From Tritonibacter scottomollicae (GTDB lineage: Bacteria; Pseudomonadota; Alphaproteobacteria; Rhodobacterales; Rhodobacteraceae), in contig NZ_PVUF01000005.1 of the NCBI RefSeq assembly GCF_003003215.1, positions 124,001 through 188,000 of the forward strand: a stretch of 64,000 nt of DNA. The letters are read 5' to 3'. Made by a program: the position numbers and the translations under genes. This document shows positions 36,290 to 44,173 of this stretch, in pieces. How positions within the stretch are numbered: position 1 is the stretch's first letter; each line of letters starts with the position of its first letter. The notes under the pieces were generated by a model, which worked only from the letters and a program-made list of their open reading frames with translations, searched no databases and was not told where the DNA came from.

Positions 36290-37042
36290 ATGATTGATGC
36301 TTGCGTAAGGCGAGCAGAAAGAAACACAAAATGCCTGAGGTGTATATTGCAAGAGCACAATCTATTAACGCTATCACATAACTGCCTTGCGGGCCTGTCT
36401 GCAAGCTCAGTTGAATTGTTGCCAGTTCCGTCAATTATTGATTTCGAACGTAGAATGGCGGCTCTTGGGAAGCCACCAAACCACCCGATGATGTCTCCGA
36501 AATGGCATGACATGAGCCCTGTTGATAGCTTTGCGATCATGTTCGAGGTGGACGGACAGGAGATCGGAGGCGTCGCCGCGCGGTGTTTGGATCTGGGTGA
36601 GGATGCGCTCGCAAAGCACTGGCAGGAAACGTATTCCAGAATGTACACGAACGGAGAAACATCACCTGTCTCGGGGTTTTCTGGGGCTGCAAGTCGAGAA
36701 ATTCGGGGAAGGGTCGTTTACCTGGGCGAGCTGTTCCTGGCAGAAGGCTGGCGAAAAGGCGTGGTGGATTGGCGCTTGGTGTTCCACTATTTGTTCGCCC
36801 TGTCATACCTGAAATGGCGCTCCGACTGGATCTATGGGTTTGTGCGCCAACAAGATGTTATGAGGGGCAAGGCCAGTCGATACGGATTTACGCGGCAATA
36901 TGTGGGGCCGCAAACTTGGACAAAATGCGTTGAGCGGCGCAGCAGTCAGGAATATCTTGTTGCAATCTCCCGTCAGGACCTATTCGACGCGGCAGCTTTC
37001 TATTCTGCCTCACCCGAAGATCTAAGGTCGCCCGCCACTTAA
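36290..37042 (+). CDS. GNAT-like acyltransferase, unknown function (accessory)
   Basis: I do not recognise a named family. The 250-residue protein has a GNAT-like order in its second half: EVDGQEIGGVAARCLDLG (about 86-103), then VVYLGELFLAEGWRKG (142-157, resembling the acetyl/acyl-CoA beta4-loop) and YGFVRQQDVMRGKASRYGF (182-200, motif-B-like). The first 70 residues are not assignable. ATG 36290 is preceded by GGAACGG; a GTG at 36122 would run through the operator sites. It is AT-richer than its neighbours, carries paired operators upstream and converges on the larger HTH gene with 2 nt between stops. A LuxI-type synthase is possible but its key residues are not evident. Confidence 0.65.
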   Translation: MIDACVRRAERNTKCLRCILQEHNLLTLSHNCLAGLSASSVELLPVPSIIDFERRMAALGKPPNHPMMSPKWHDMSPVDSFAIMFEVDGQEIGGVAARCLDLGEDALAKHWQETYSRMYTNGETSPVSGFSGAASREIRGRVVYLGELFLAEGWRKGVVDWRLVFHYLFALSYLKWRSDWIYGFVRQQDVMRGKASRYGFTRQYVGPQTWTKCVERRSSQEYLVAISRQDLFDAAAFYSASPEDLRSPAT

Positions 37043-37044
37043 GC

Positions 37045-37797
37045 TCAGACGGGAAAGCAGTATGACAGTACAAATTTGTCCCCGCTCGGTGCAACCACAG
37101 GTAGTTGCAGTCGAAAATATTCTACATGTATTGATTTGGCGTCATGAGGTGTCGTTATCCGAGCCGAGATTGGCGCCGAGAGGGCGGGGCGTCCGCTGTC
37201 AGAGACTTCCCGATAGCTAGAAATCAACCGCTCTTGCGACTCTCGATCAAAGGTTCTGACGAGTTGGAGGAGCGCGTCAGCGGAGTCTGTTCCCAGCATC
37301 TGCGCGGCAAGGCTCCGGGCGCCGACTTTCGCAGGTGTTACGATTTTATCTCCGGTCTCCGGTGCTTTGATGATATCAAAGCGGTCGGCCAGCATATCGT
37401 GACCAATCAGGCAGCCTCTTTGATCGTGCCACCACTGCAAGAGAAGCGGCAAAGTCGAATTTGATGCAGCGGTGGCTTCGTGTCCATATTTTTGTAACCG
37501 ATTGTGAGCCACGCGAAAAACATCTGATAGAACCTTGGATGCTTGCTGGTTTACCTGTTCGGAGTAACAGGAGTCCGATGACAGGGAAATCGCCCCTTCC
37601 TCTTCGAGCAGCTCGTGGATCGGAACGCGGAGTTCTCTCGCCAAGGCCATCACGGTGAAGGCGCCGGGGTCTCGTCCGGGCTTCAGCGTGTTGTACCAGG
37701 AACGATCCTTGTTGATCGCTCTGCAAATTTCGGCGATCGACCTTGGATCTTCGGCGATAAGTTGTCGCCATTTGGCGACCAGCCCCTCTGTCAGCAT
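37045..37797 (-). CDS. HTH regulator with unknown C-terminal domain (accessory)
   Basis: The protein has an N-terminal Cro/CI-type helix-turn-helix (DPRSIAEICRAINKDRSWYN followed by FTVMALARELRVPIHELL) and about 170 residues of unassigned C-terminal sequence that may sense a ligand or oligomerise. I chose ATG 37797 (MLTEGLVAKW, 250 residues): AAGGG lies 6 nt upstream and a TTGACA-N17-CTACAA promoter fits just before it. An upstream in-frame ATG at 37875 would cover that promoter. It is convergent with the GNAT-like gene and lies 194 nt downstream of the small HTH gene. Confidence 0.68.
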   Translation of the reverse strand: MLTEGLVAKWRQLIAEDPRSIAEICRAINKDRSWYNTLKPGRDPGAFTVMALARELRVPIHELLEEEGAISLSSDSCYSEQVNQQASKVLSDVFRVAHNRLQKYGHEATAASNSTLPLLLQWWHDQRGCLIGHDMLADRFDIIKAPETGDKIVTPAKVGARSLAAQMLGTDSADALLQLVRTFDRESQERLISSYREVSDSGRPALSAPISARITTPHDAKSIHVEYFRLQLPVVAPSGDKFVLSYCFPV

Positions 37798-37830
37798 CCA
37801 CAGCCCTTGAATATCTTCAACAATTTTGAG

Positions 37831-37859
37831 TTGTAGTTGACGATGTCGCGCGGTGTCAA
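37831..37859 (-). promoter_or_regulatory. Sigma-70-type promoter of the larger HTH gene with dyad
   Basis: On the minus strand TTGACA (37859-37854), a 17-nt spacer and CTACAA (37836-37831) form a good promoter, 34 nt before the chosen start. An inverted repeat GTTGAC/GTCAAC (37836-37841 and 37855-37860) brackets the spacer and may be an operator. Confidence 0.6.
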
Positions 37860-37991
37860 CACAGTCATCTGGCACTGAAGCGTGTTGCTAGATCTTTTGG
37901 ACTTTGTACAGGATGCATGACTGCAAAACGACACAGAACGATGTCATTGAAAAACAACTGACTTCTGAGCTGAGCGCTGCGGTCTTTGTTT

Positions 37992-38309
37992 TTATTCTTC
38001 TGGAGGATGAGCGCCCGGACTTTGAGAGAGAAGGCCTTTTGCAGATCTTATCAAAAAATCCTGCTCTTCCGGTCTTAATTGAGACCATATGTCCAGGAGT
38101 GATCGGCGTCGATCTTCTTCGAACTTCACCCCCTGAGCCTGAAAATACTTGAACAGCTTTGGCGCTTCATCTGCCTGAACCCGCCGTGTGCCGTTGAGAA
38201 TCTTGGCAAGTTTATCGGTAGAAATGCCTGTGACACTCGACATTCTTGCCTGCTCACCGCGTTCTCCCGTTAGGCGCTCTCGAATCCATTTTCTGTTTAT
38301 CTCGTCCAT
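37992..38309 (-). CDS. Small Cro/CI-type HTH repressor-like protein (accessory)
   Basis: The 105-residue protein has a helix-turn-helix at about residues 6-58 (MSSVTGISTDKLAKILNGTR, then QADEAPKLFKYFQAQG) and a short C-terminal helix LRPEEQDFLIRSAKGLL like those of phage-type repressors. ATG 38309 follows GAGGG. Its upstream region carries two TTGCG-N5-CGCAA sites 33 bp apart, the nearer one 37 bp before the ATG over an AT-rich stretch, so autorepression is likely. The same pair stands before the GNAT-like gene. Confidence 0.8.
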   Translation of the reverse strand: MDEINRKWIRERLTGERGEQARMSSVTGISTDKLAKILNGTRRVQADEAPKLFKYFQAQGVKFEEDRRRSLLDIWSQLRPEEQDFLIRSAKGLLSQSPGAHPPEE

Positions 38310-38345
38310 GAGCCCTCTTATGCGATATCACGTCTTCTTTCCTTA

Positions 38346-38360
38346 TATCGTATATCGCAA
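38346..38360. promoter_or_regulatory. Operator site B1 (TATCG-TATAT-CGCAA)
   Basis: Degenerate copy of the TTGCG-N5-CGCAA palindrome with an intact right arm. It is the promoter-proximal site of the small HTH gene, 37 bp before its ATG. Confidence 0.55.
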
Positions 38361-38378
38361 TCATCTGACTCTCTAAAG

Positions 38379-38393
38379 TTGCGATTATCGCAT
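38379..38393. promoter_or_regulatory. Operator site B2 (TTGCG-ATTAT-CGCAT)
   Basis: Near-perfect copy of the palindrome (one mismatch), 33 bp centre-to-centre from B1, the same spacing as between A1 and A2. Confidence 0.65.
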
Positions 38394-38530
38394 TGTTGGT
38401 TGTTATATTGATGCTCGGGCCAACGTTGCTCAATTGCCGCCACAGGCACCTCGGCCTGATGGCTGTCGCGGTTGAATTCGACGCGCAGCCCCGATGGCCC
38501 GTCTTCGAATACTCTTGGATAGCACAACAA

Positions 38531-38558
38531 ATGGGCCGGAGTGTCATATCCGGCCCAT
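38531..38558 (-). terminator. Terminator after ugpC
   Basis: A perfect 10-bp stem ATGGGCCGGA/TCCGGCCCAT (38531-38540 with 38549-38558) lies 19 nt past the ugpC stop and is followed on the minus strand by TTGTTG, a short T-rich tail. Confidence 0.8.
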
Positions 38559-38577
38559 GCCTTTTAGGTCATCGATC

Positions 38578-39627
38578 TCAGATACGGCTGCCGCGCTCTG
38601 GGTGGAAAAAATGCACACGATCCCGCGGCAGAGTGATGGGCTGCGGGCCTGTTGCGGCCTGCTCATCCTTGCCTACGCTGAGCGAGAAGGGCTGCCCGCC
38701 CAATGTGCCATGCAGCAGGCGATGAGCGCCCAGTTCCTCGACAATCTCGACTTGCAGCACAACGGACCCATCACCGCCAAGGCGAACATCCTCGGGGCGG
38801 TAGCCAACCAGGACAGTCTCCAGCGCTATGGCCGGCGGGTCGAGCGGCAGCACGGTTTCCTCATTGAGCTGCAGTCGGCCTGCCGCGATCTGCGCGGTCA
38901 TCAGGTTCATCGGCGGCGCGCCCATGAAGCCTGCCACAAAGGTCGAAGCGGGCTGTTCGTAGATCTCGGTCGGGGTTCCAACCTGTTCGACCCGGCCGGC
39001 ATTCAGGACGATGATACGGTCGGCCATGGTCATCGCCTCGACCTGATCGTGGGTCACGTAGACCGAGGTCACCCCGAGGCGCTGCTGCAACGCCCGGATC
39101 TCAATCCGCATCTGGTTGCGCAGTTTCGCATCGAGATTTGACAGTGGTTCATCAAACAGGAACAGCTCCGGATCCCGCACGATGGCACGGCCCATGGCAA
39201 CACGCTGACGCTGACCACCTGAAAGCTGGCTCGGACGGCGCTCCAGATACTCGCCGAGGTTCAGAATACGTGCGGCCTCCTGCACTTTTGCATCGATTTC
39301 TGTCTTGGAGGCGCCGCGGTTCTTCAGCCCGTAGCCCATGTTTTTTGCCACGGACATATGCGGATAGAGCGCGTAGTTCTGGAACACCATGGCGATGTTG
39401 CGATCCGCGGGGTCCTTGTCGTTCACCACATTGGCGCCGATCATCAGCTCCCCATCGGTGATATCCTCCAAACCGGCAATCATGCGCAGCAGCGTGGACT
39501 TGCCACAGCCGGAGGGCCCGACAAGGACGACAAGTTCACCGTCAGGGATTTCGATAGAGCAGGGGTGAACAGCCTGATGGCCGTTGGGATAGGTTTTGCG
39601 AACTTGCTTCAGGGTGACCTGTGCCAT
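38578..39627 (-). CDS. ugpC: Glycerol-3-phosphate ABC transporter ATP-binding protein UgpC
   Basis: The 349-residue ATPase has Walker [10 protein letters not shown], the Q-loop, the signature [14 protein letters not shown], Walker [13 protein letters not shown], the switch His in [12 protein letters not shown] and a C-terminal regulatory (TOBE-like) domain from about 240. It energises UgpA/UgpE. I prefer ATG 39627 ([13 protein letters not shown]), which has AAGGA at good spacing, over the ATG at 39636. It is the last gene of ugpB-A-E-C; the ATPase type also serves other sugars, but context points to glycerol-3-phosphate. Confidence 0.93.
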   Translation of the reverse strand: MAQVTLKQVRKTYPNGHQAVHPCSIEIPDGELVVLVGPSGCGKSTLLRMIAGLEDITDGELMIGANVVNDKDPADRNIAMVFQNYALYPHMSVAKNMGYGLKNRGASKTEIDAKVQEAARILNLGEYLERRPSQLSGGQRQRVAMGRAIVRDPELFLFDEPLSNLDAKLRNQMRIEIRALQQRLGVTSVYVTHDQVEAMTMADRIIVLNAGRVEQVGTPTEIYEQPASTFVAGFMGAPPMNLMTAQIAAGRLQLNEETVLPLDPPAIALETVLVGYRPEDVRLGGDGSVVLQVEIVEELGAHRLLHGTLGGQPFSLSVGKDEQAATGPQPITLPRDRVHFFHPERGSRI

Positions 39628-39639
39628 TGGTTTCATTCC

Positions 39640-40548
39640 TTATTTATCGGATTCCGTCAGGCCCTTGACGAACCAGCTCTGGAAGAAGATGACGATGGCT
39701 ACGGGCGGGATCATTGCGATCAAAGACAGCGCCAGCGCCTTGCCGTATTCAGGGATCATTGCGCCTGTCTGGCCCAGGACCTGCACGATCTGTTTGATGC
39801 CGCGCACCAGGGTGAACATGCTTTCATCCGTGGTGATCAGGGTGGGCCAAAGGTACTGGTTCCAGCCATAGACAAACATGATGATGAAGATCGCCGCGAT
39901 CATGGTCTTGCTCAGAGGCACCAGAATATCGATGAAGAATTTCACTGGCCCCGCGCCATCGATACGGGCGGCCTCTACCAATTCTTCGGGGATTGAGCGG
40001 AAGAACTGGCGAAAGAAGAAGGTGCCGGTGGCCGAGGCGATCAGCGGAACAATCAGCCCGGTGTAGGTATTGGCGAGCCCGAGGCTCTGGATCGCCTCAT
40101 ATGAGGGCAGAATACGCACCTCCAACGGCAGCAGCAGCGTGGTGAAGATGATCCAGAAGGCAAAGGTCGCAAACCGCAGGCGAAAGTAGACGATCGCATA
40201 GGCGGCCATCATCGAGATCGCGATCTTGCCAATGGCAAAGCCGAAGCCAAGGATCAACGAATTGATCAGCATCTTAGTGCCGGTAATCGATTTGCTGAAA
40301 CCGGAGGCTTCGAACATTGCCGCCTCGAAGTTCTCCAGCATCTTGCCCTCAAGGCCGACCTGAAGGCCGTTCTTGACGATATCAACGTCTTCGAAACTGG
40401 TGGTCATCAGCACCAGAGCAACCGGAAAGACCATGAACAGCGCGCCTGCGATCAGCACCGCGTGATCTACGATATGGCGCAGCTTGATGGGCTTGCGGGG
40501 GCGTGGGGCCGTCGGGGAGAGGGCGCCGGTGTGGGTCATGTCAGCCAT
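39640..40548 (-). CDS. ugpE: Glycerol-3-phosphate ABC transporter permease UgpE
   Basis: The 302-residue inner-membrane permease of the MalG type has six hydrophobic segments and the EAA loop EELVEAARIDGAGPVKFF that docks the ATPase. The N-terminal 20 residues form a Pro-rich cytoplasmic stretch. Its stop is 12 nt before ugpC and its start 13 nt after ugpA. Confidence 0.93.
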   Translation of the reverse strand: MADMTHTGALSPTAPRPRKPIKLRHIVDHAVLIAGALFMVFPVALVLMTTSFEDVDIVKNGLQVGLEGKMLENFEAAMFEASGFSKSITGTKMLINSLILGFGFAIGKIAISMMAAYAIVYFRLRFATFAFWIIFTTLLLPLEVRILPSYEAIQSLGLANTYTGLIVPLIASATGTFFFRQFFRSIPEELVEAARIDGAGPVKFFIDILVPLSKTMIAAIFIIMFVYGWNQYLWPTLITTDESMFTLVRGIKQIVQVLGQTGAMIPEYGKALALSLIAMIPPVAIVIFFQSWFVKGLTESDK

Positions 40549-40561
40549 TTTCGTCTCCCTC

Positions 40562-41443
40562 TCAGGTATAATGGATCCGGCGTTCGATAAGCCGGAACTG
40601 GAACACGGTGAGCGCCAGAACGAGGATCATCAGGATCACCGATTGCGCGGAAGAGCCGCCCAGATCATTGCCGCGGAACCCATCGACAAAGACCTTGTAG
40701 ACCAGTGTCACCGGGTTGTTGCCGGGCTCGGACCGCACCAGCGTGTCGATGATGCCGAAGGTGTCAAAGAGCGCATAGGTGATGTTGATGATCAGCAGGA
40801 AGAAGGCGGTCGGCGCGAGCAGCGGAAAGGTCACATCCCAGAACCGACCGGAGGCAGAGCGGTTGTCGATCAGGGCCGCCTCGCGCACCGATTTGGGAAT
40901 CGACTGCAGGCCGGAGAGGAAGAAGATGAAATTGACCGGGATCTGCTTCCACACCGCAACGATCACCATGGCGGTGGCGGTGGAGTTGTAATCCGCACCC
41001 AGGCGGAAGTCCCAGCCGAAGAACTGGAACATCTCGGTCAGCGGGCCGTTGCGTTGGTCGAAGAACATCAGCCCGAGAAAACCGGCGACCGGCGGCGCGA
41101 TGGCATAGACCCACATCAGCAGCGTGCGATAGGATTTCGCGCCCTTGATGACCGCATCCGCCTTCACCGCCAGCAGCAACGCCAGCGCCAGAGAGAAGAA
41201 TGTGACAAGCGCTGTGTAAATGAGAGTGAAGCGCGCCACCTTGGCGTATTCGATATTGGTCATCAGGTCGGTGTAGTTCTCGACCCCCACGAAGGTGGAT
41301 CCGAACCCGAAGGGATCCTGAAGGTAGAAAGATGACTGAACCGCCCAGGCAGCCGGCCAATAGAAGAAGATCGCGATGATCATCAACTGAGGCAGCAGCA
41401 GCGCAACGGGCAGCCAGACAGTGGTAAATCCGGCACGTTTCAT
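40562..41443 (-). CDS. ugpA: Glycerol-3-phosphate ABC transporter permease UgpA
   Basis: The 293-residue permease of the MalF/UgpA type has six hydrophobic segments and the EAA loop SVREAALIDNRSASGRFWDV. ATG 41443 (MKRAGFTTVWLPVALLLPQL) starts with a first membrane helix; a longer frame at 41491 overlaps the intercistronic hairpin and is less likely. A 12-bp hairpin lies between ugpB and this gene. Confidence 0.92.
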   Translation of the reverse strand: MKRAGFTTVWLPVALLLPQLMIIAIFFYWPAAWAVQSSFYLQDPFGFGSTFVGVENYTDLMTNIEYAKVARFTLIYTALVTFFSLALALLLAVKADAVIKGAKSYRTLLMWVYAIAPPVAGFLGLMFFDQRNGPLTEMFQFFGWDFRLGADYNSTATAMVIVAVWKQIPVNFIFFLSGLQSIPKSVREAALIDNRSASGRFWDVTFPLLAPTAFFLLIINITYALFDTFGIIDTLVRSEPGNNPVTLVYKVFVDGFRGNDLGGSSAQSVILMILVLALTVFQFRLIERRIHYT

Positions 41444-41472
41444 GAGGGGTATTCCATGGGCAAAAAGAATGA

Positions 41473-41503
41473 GGGCAATCCACGCGATCAACGTGGATTG
41501 CCC
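41473..41503 (-). other. Intercistronic hairpin between ugpB and ugpA
   Basis: A perfect 12-bp stem (41473-41484 with 41492-41503, loop CGATCAA) follows the ugpB stop without a long T run. Such hairpins stabilise or partly terminate mRNA so that the binding protein is made in excess over the permeases. Confidence 0.75.
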
Positions 41504-41520
41504 CGAAGGTTGGAGAGTGC

Positions 41521-42828
41521 TTAGCCTTGGGTCTTGGCGAAGCGGGCCAGCAGGTCGTTGGCCTCGTTCTCGATGTTGCTGAAGGCGTCTTCGACCGAGG
41601 TTTCACCGGACAGGATGCGGCCGTATTCGCGGTTCATCACGTCACGGATCTGCACGTAAAAGCCCATGCGGTAGCCTTTGGTGTTGTCGCCACCGGGCAG
41701 GGACAGCTGCTGGATGCCGACTTCGGCAGCCGGGAAACGGTCATAGTGGCCGTCTTCCTTGGCCAACTCATAGGCGGCTTCGGTGATCGGCACATAGCCG
41801 GTTTCCTGGTGCCAGAAATACTGAACCTCGGGGGAGGTCAGATACTTGAAGAACTCTGCCGCAGCTTCGTTTTCTTCGGCGTCATGACCGGACATTGCAA
41901 ACAGCGACGCGCCACCGATGAAGGTCTGCTTCGGCTCGCTGGTCACACCTTCCCAATAGGGCAGCACGGTGGCGGAGAACTCAAAGCCGAGATCCTTGGA
42001 CATCAACCCGCCGAAGGAGCCGGAAGAGCCGAGCCAGATTGCGACATCACCGTCCTCGAAGGGCTGCTGGTTGTCGCCCCAGCCAGTGCCATACCATTCA
42101 AACAGGCCATTTTCCTTCCACTCGGTCAGAGCGGTGAAATGGGCCTTGATGGCGTCATTGTTGACCAAGATCTTGGTGTCTTCGGCGCCGTCATAGCCGT
42201 TGTTGTTGGTGGCAAACGGCAGGTTGTGACGGCTATGGAAGTTCTCGGTAAAGATCCAAGGCAGATGCGACTGCGACAGCGCGATGTAGCCTGCGTCCTT
42301 CAGGGCAGGCGCGGTCACGGTCTGGAACTCTTCCCAGGTTTTTGGTGCGGAGACGCCAGCTTTTTCCAGCGCATCAACGTTGAAATACATGATCGGCGAG
42401 GAGGAGTTGAACGGCATGCCGATCATCTTGCCATCGCTGTCGGCGTAGAAGTAGCGCACGCCGGAGATATAGTCGTTGATGTCGAAGTCGACGCCATTGT
42501 CGGTCAGCAGATCCTGCACCGGGATGGTCGCGCCCTTGGCACCGATCACGGTTGCGGCGCCGGCATCGAATACCTGCATGATGTTGGGCTGTTCACCGGC
42601 GCGGAAGGCGGCGATACCTGCGGTCAGGGTCTCTTCATAAGAGCCTTTGAACACAGGCGTGATCTGGTAGTCATCCTGAGACGCGTTGAAATCCTCGGCG
42701 ATCTGGTTGACCGTCTCGCCCAGCTGGCCGCCCATTGCGTGCCAGAGCGTGATTTCGGTTTCGGCGAAGGCCGCGGTGGCCGAGATGGCAACAGCGGCAT
42801 TCATCGCTGCAATTTTCCAAAATGTCAT
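41521..42828 (-). CDS. ugpB: Glycerol-3-phosphate ABC transporter binding protein UgpB
   Basis: This periplasmic binding protein of 435 residues has a signal peptide (MTFWKIAAMNAAVAISATAA...FAE) and the UgpB hallmarks ITLWHAMGGQLGETVNQIAE, FKGSYEETLTAGIAAFRAG, MQVFDAGAATVIGA and NSSSPIMYFNVDAL. I prefer ATG 42828 because GGAG lies 6 nt upstream; an ATG two codons earlier (42834) has no room for a ribosome site. It is divergent from a TAXI-type gene. A Pho-box-like sequence lies about 200 nt upstream. Confidence 0.94.
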   Translation of the reverse strand: MTFWKIAAMNAAVAISATAAFAETEITLWHAMGGQLGETVNQIAEDFNASQDDYQITPVFKGSYEETLTAGIAAFRAGEQPNIMQVFDAGAATVIGAKGATIPVQDLLTDNGVDFDINDYISGVRYFYADSDGKMIGMPFNSSSPIMYFNVDALEKAGVSAPKTWEEFQTVTAPALKDAGYIALSQSHLPWIFTENFHSRHNLPFATNNNGYDGAEDTKILVNNDAIKAHFTALTEWKENGLFEWYGTGWGDNQQPFEDGDVAIWLGSSGSFGGLMSKDLGFEFSATVLPYWEGVTSEPKQTFIGGASLFAMSGHDAEENEAAAEFFKYLTSPEVQYFWHQETGYVPITEAAYELAKEDGHYDRFPAAEVGIQQLSLPGGDNTKGYRMGFYVQIRDVMNREYGRILSGETSVEDAFSNIENEANDLLARFAKTQG

Positions 42829-43186
42829 CGACATCTCCAAGTCTGTGCCCCGTGAGCGGAGCTTGTTTTGGTGTTCAAACATCGAGAAGCTGGCAGCATT
42901 CCAGAAAAGAGAATGTTGCAGCATCGCACTCGTTTTCGCCGGTTCAGCCAATGGCGCACGTGCGAGCGTTTTGGCTCGAATGCGGCGCCGGAGTTGATTC
43001 CGGAGATACGAGTGCTCAGCTACAAGTCTTCATTAACGCTTTTATGACGGGCGCTAACATCGCGTCGCGTCAGTGCTGGAGTGAAGGCGCACACTGGCGG
43101 GGCGAATTAAACATGGCGCACCAATAGCATTGACAGAATTTGACACATTTGAAAGTTTGCGCGCGAAGATCGGGGTGGGGGACGGC
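42829..43186. other. 358-bp divergent gap, ugpB and TAXI-type gene
   Basis: No gene is recognised. It should hold the two divergent promoters. The only candidate control site I see is the Pho-box-like sequence listed separately. Confidence 0.5.
43031..43050 (-). promoter_or_regulatory. Weak PHO-box-like site upstream of ugpB
   Basis: On the minus strand CCGTCATAAAAGCGTTAATG shows CGTCAT and CGTTAA 11 nt apart around an A-rich spacer, near the PhoB direct-repeat pattern. The second half is poor. ugp operons are often phosphate-regulated, which motivates the call. Confidence 0.28.
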
Positions 43187-44173
43187 ATGAATGTGATCGG
43201 CAAGGCGACGGCGCTGCTGGCGGCAATGGTCATCGCGACTGCTGGAAGCACCCCGCAACATGCGCATGCCGAGGATTACATCACGATTGGAACCGGGTCT
43301 GTTTCGGGGCTGTATTATCCTTTGGGAACAGCGATTTGCCGTCAACTCAACAAGGATCGCCCACGCCATGGCATTCGGTGCACCGCCGAGGTGAGCAATG
43401 GCTCGGTCGCCAATCTACAGGCCTTGCGGGATGGGCGCGTGGATTTTGCGATCGTGCAATCGGACTGGCAGGCCTTGGCCTATGAGGGGACGCCGTCGCT
43501 GTGGCGTGGCCTTCCATTTTCCGACATGCGCGCGGTATTTTCCATGCACGAGGAAATATTCACCGTTGTAGCGCGCGCGGATGCGGGGATCAGCACCTTT
43601 TCCGATTTGCGTGGAATGCGGGTCAATATCGGCAATCCCGGGTCCGGTCAGCGGGCGACAATGCTGGCTTTGATGAATTCACTCGGCTGGACCTTCGATA
43701 GTTTTTCCGAAGTTTATGAGCTTTCTGCCGCACAGCAATCCGCCGGTCTGTGCGCGGGTGAATTTGATGCAATGGTATTTGCCGTTGGTCATCCGTCCGC
43801 TTCTGTCGAGGAGGCGACGACGGCTTGTGATTCCGTGCTGATTCCATTGGACGAGCCGGAGATTCGTGCGGTGATTGCCGGGAACAAGTTTTTCAACTTC
43901 ACGCAAATTCCCGCAAATCTCTATCGTGGAAATCCGCTGCCGGTAAAATCGTTCGGCTTTGCGGCGACGTTGGTCACCACGCGGCAAAAACGTCTGAAGG
44001 TCGTGCATGAACTGGTCCGGTCGGTATTTTCCGAGCTGGACATGCTGCGCCGTGCCCATCCCGCGTTCTATCAGCTAAAGGCCCCGGCAATGGTGGGGGA
44101 GTACCAGGCTGCACCACATCACAGAGCCGCGCGCGCCTACTACCGTGCCGAGGAACTGCTGCCGCGGAACTAG
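43187..44173 (+). CDS. TAXI-family TRAP-type solute-binding protein (orphan)
   Basis: The 328-residue exported protein has a signal peptide ending near HAHAED and the TAXI-family opening ITIGTGSVSGLYYPLGTAIC, then SNGSVANLQALRDGRVDFAIVQSD and VNIGNPGSGQRATMLALMNSLG. These proteins bind glutamate-like or other acids for TRAP transporters. No TRAP permease gene is in the window, so its partner is elsewhere or it has another role. ATG 43187 is preceded by a G-rich stretch. Its stop codon overlaps the convergent gene's stop in CTAG. Confidence 0.88.
   Translation: MNVIGKATALLAAMVIATAGSTPQHAHAEDYITIGTGSVSGLYYPLGTAICRQLNKDRPRHGIRCTAEVSNGSVANLQALRDGRVDFAIVQSDWQALAYEGTPSLWRGLPFSDMRAVFSMHEEIFTVVARADAGISTFSDLRGMRVNIGNPGSGQRATMLALMNSLGWTFDSFSEVYELSAAQQSAGLCAGEFDAMVFAVGHPSASVEEATTACDSVLIPLDEPEIRAVIAGNKFFNFTQIPANLYRGNPLPVKSFGFAATLVTTRQKRLKVVHELVRSVFSELDMLRRAHPAFYQLKAPAMVGEYQAAPHHRAARAYYRAEELLPRN

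Larger units (their letters stand above)
38318..38530 (-). other. Doubtful 70-codon frame upstream of the HTH gene
   Basis: A frame reading CYPRVFEDGPSGLRVEFNRD in its first half looks protein-like, but its second half runs through the operator sites and has no known match. It may be the remnant of a decayed gene at the edge of the accessory block. Confidence 0.2.

Noticed and set aside
38500-38525. Possible attachment-site repeat of the tRNA-Leu 3' end (TTCGAATACTCTTGGAT)
   Set aside because: It shares TTCGA and CTTGG with the tRNA but needs mismatches and a 2-nt gap; no integrase is present, so it is not a convincing att site.
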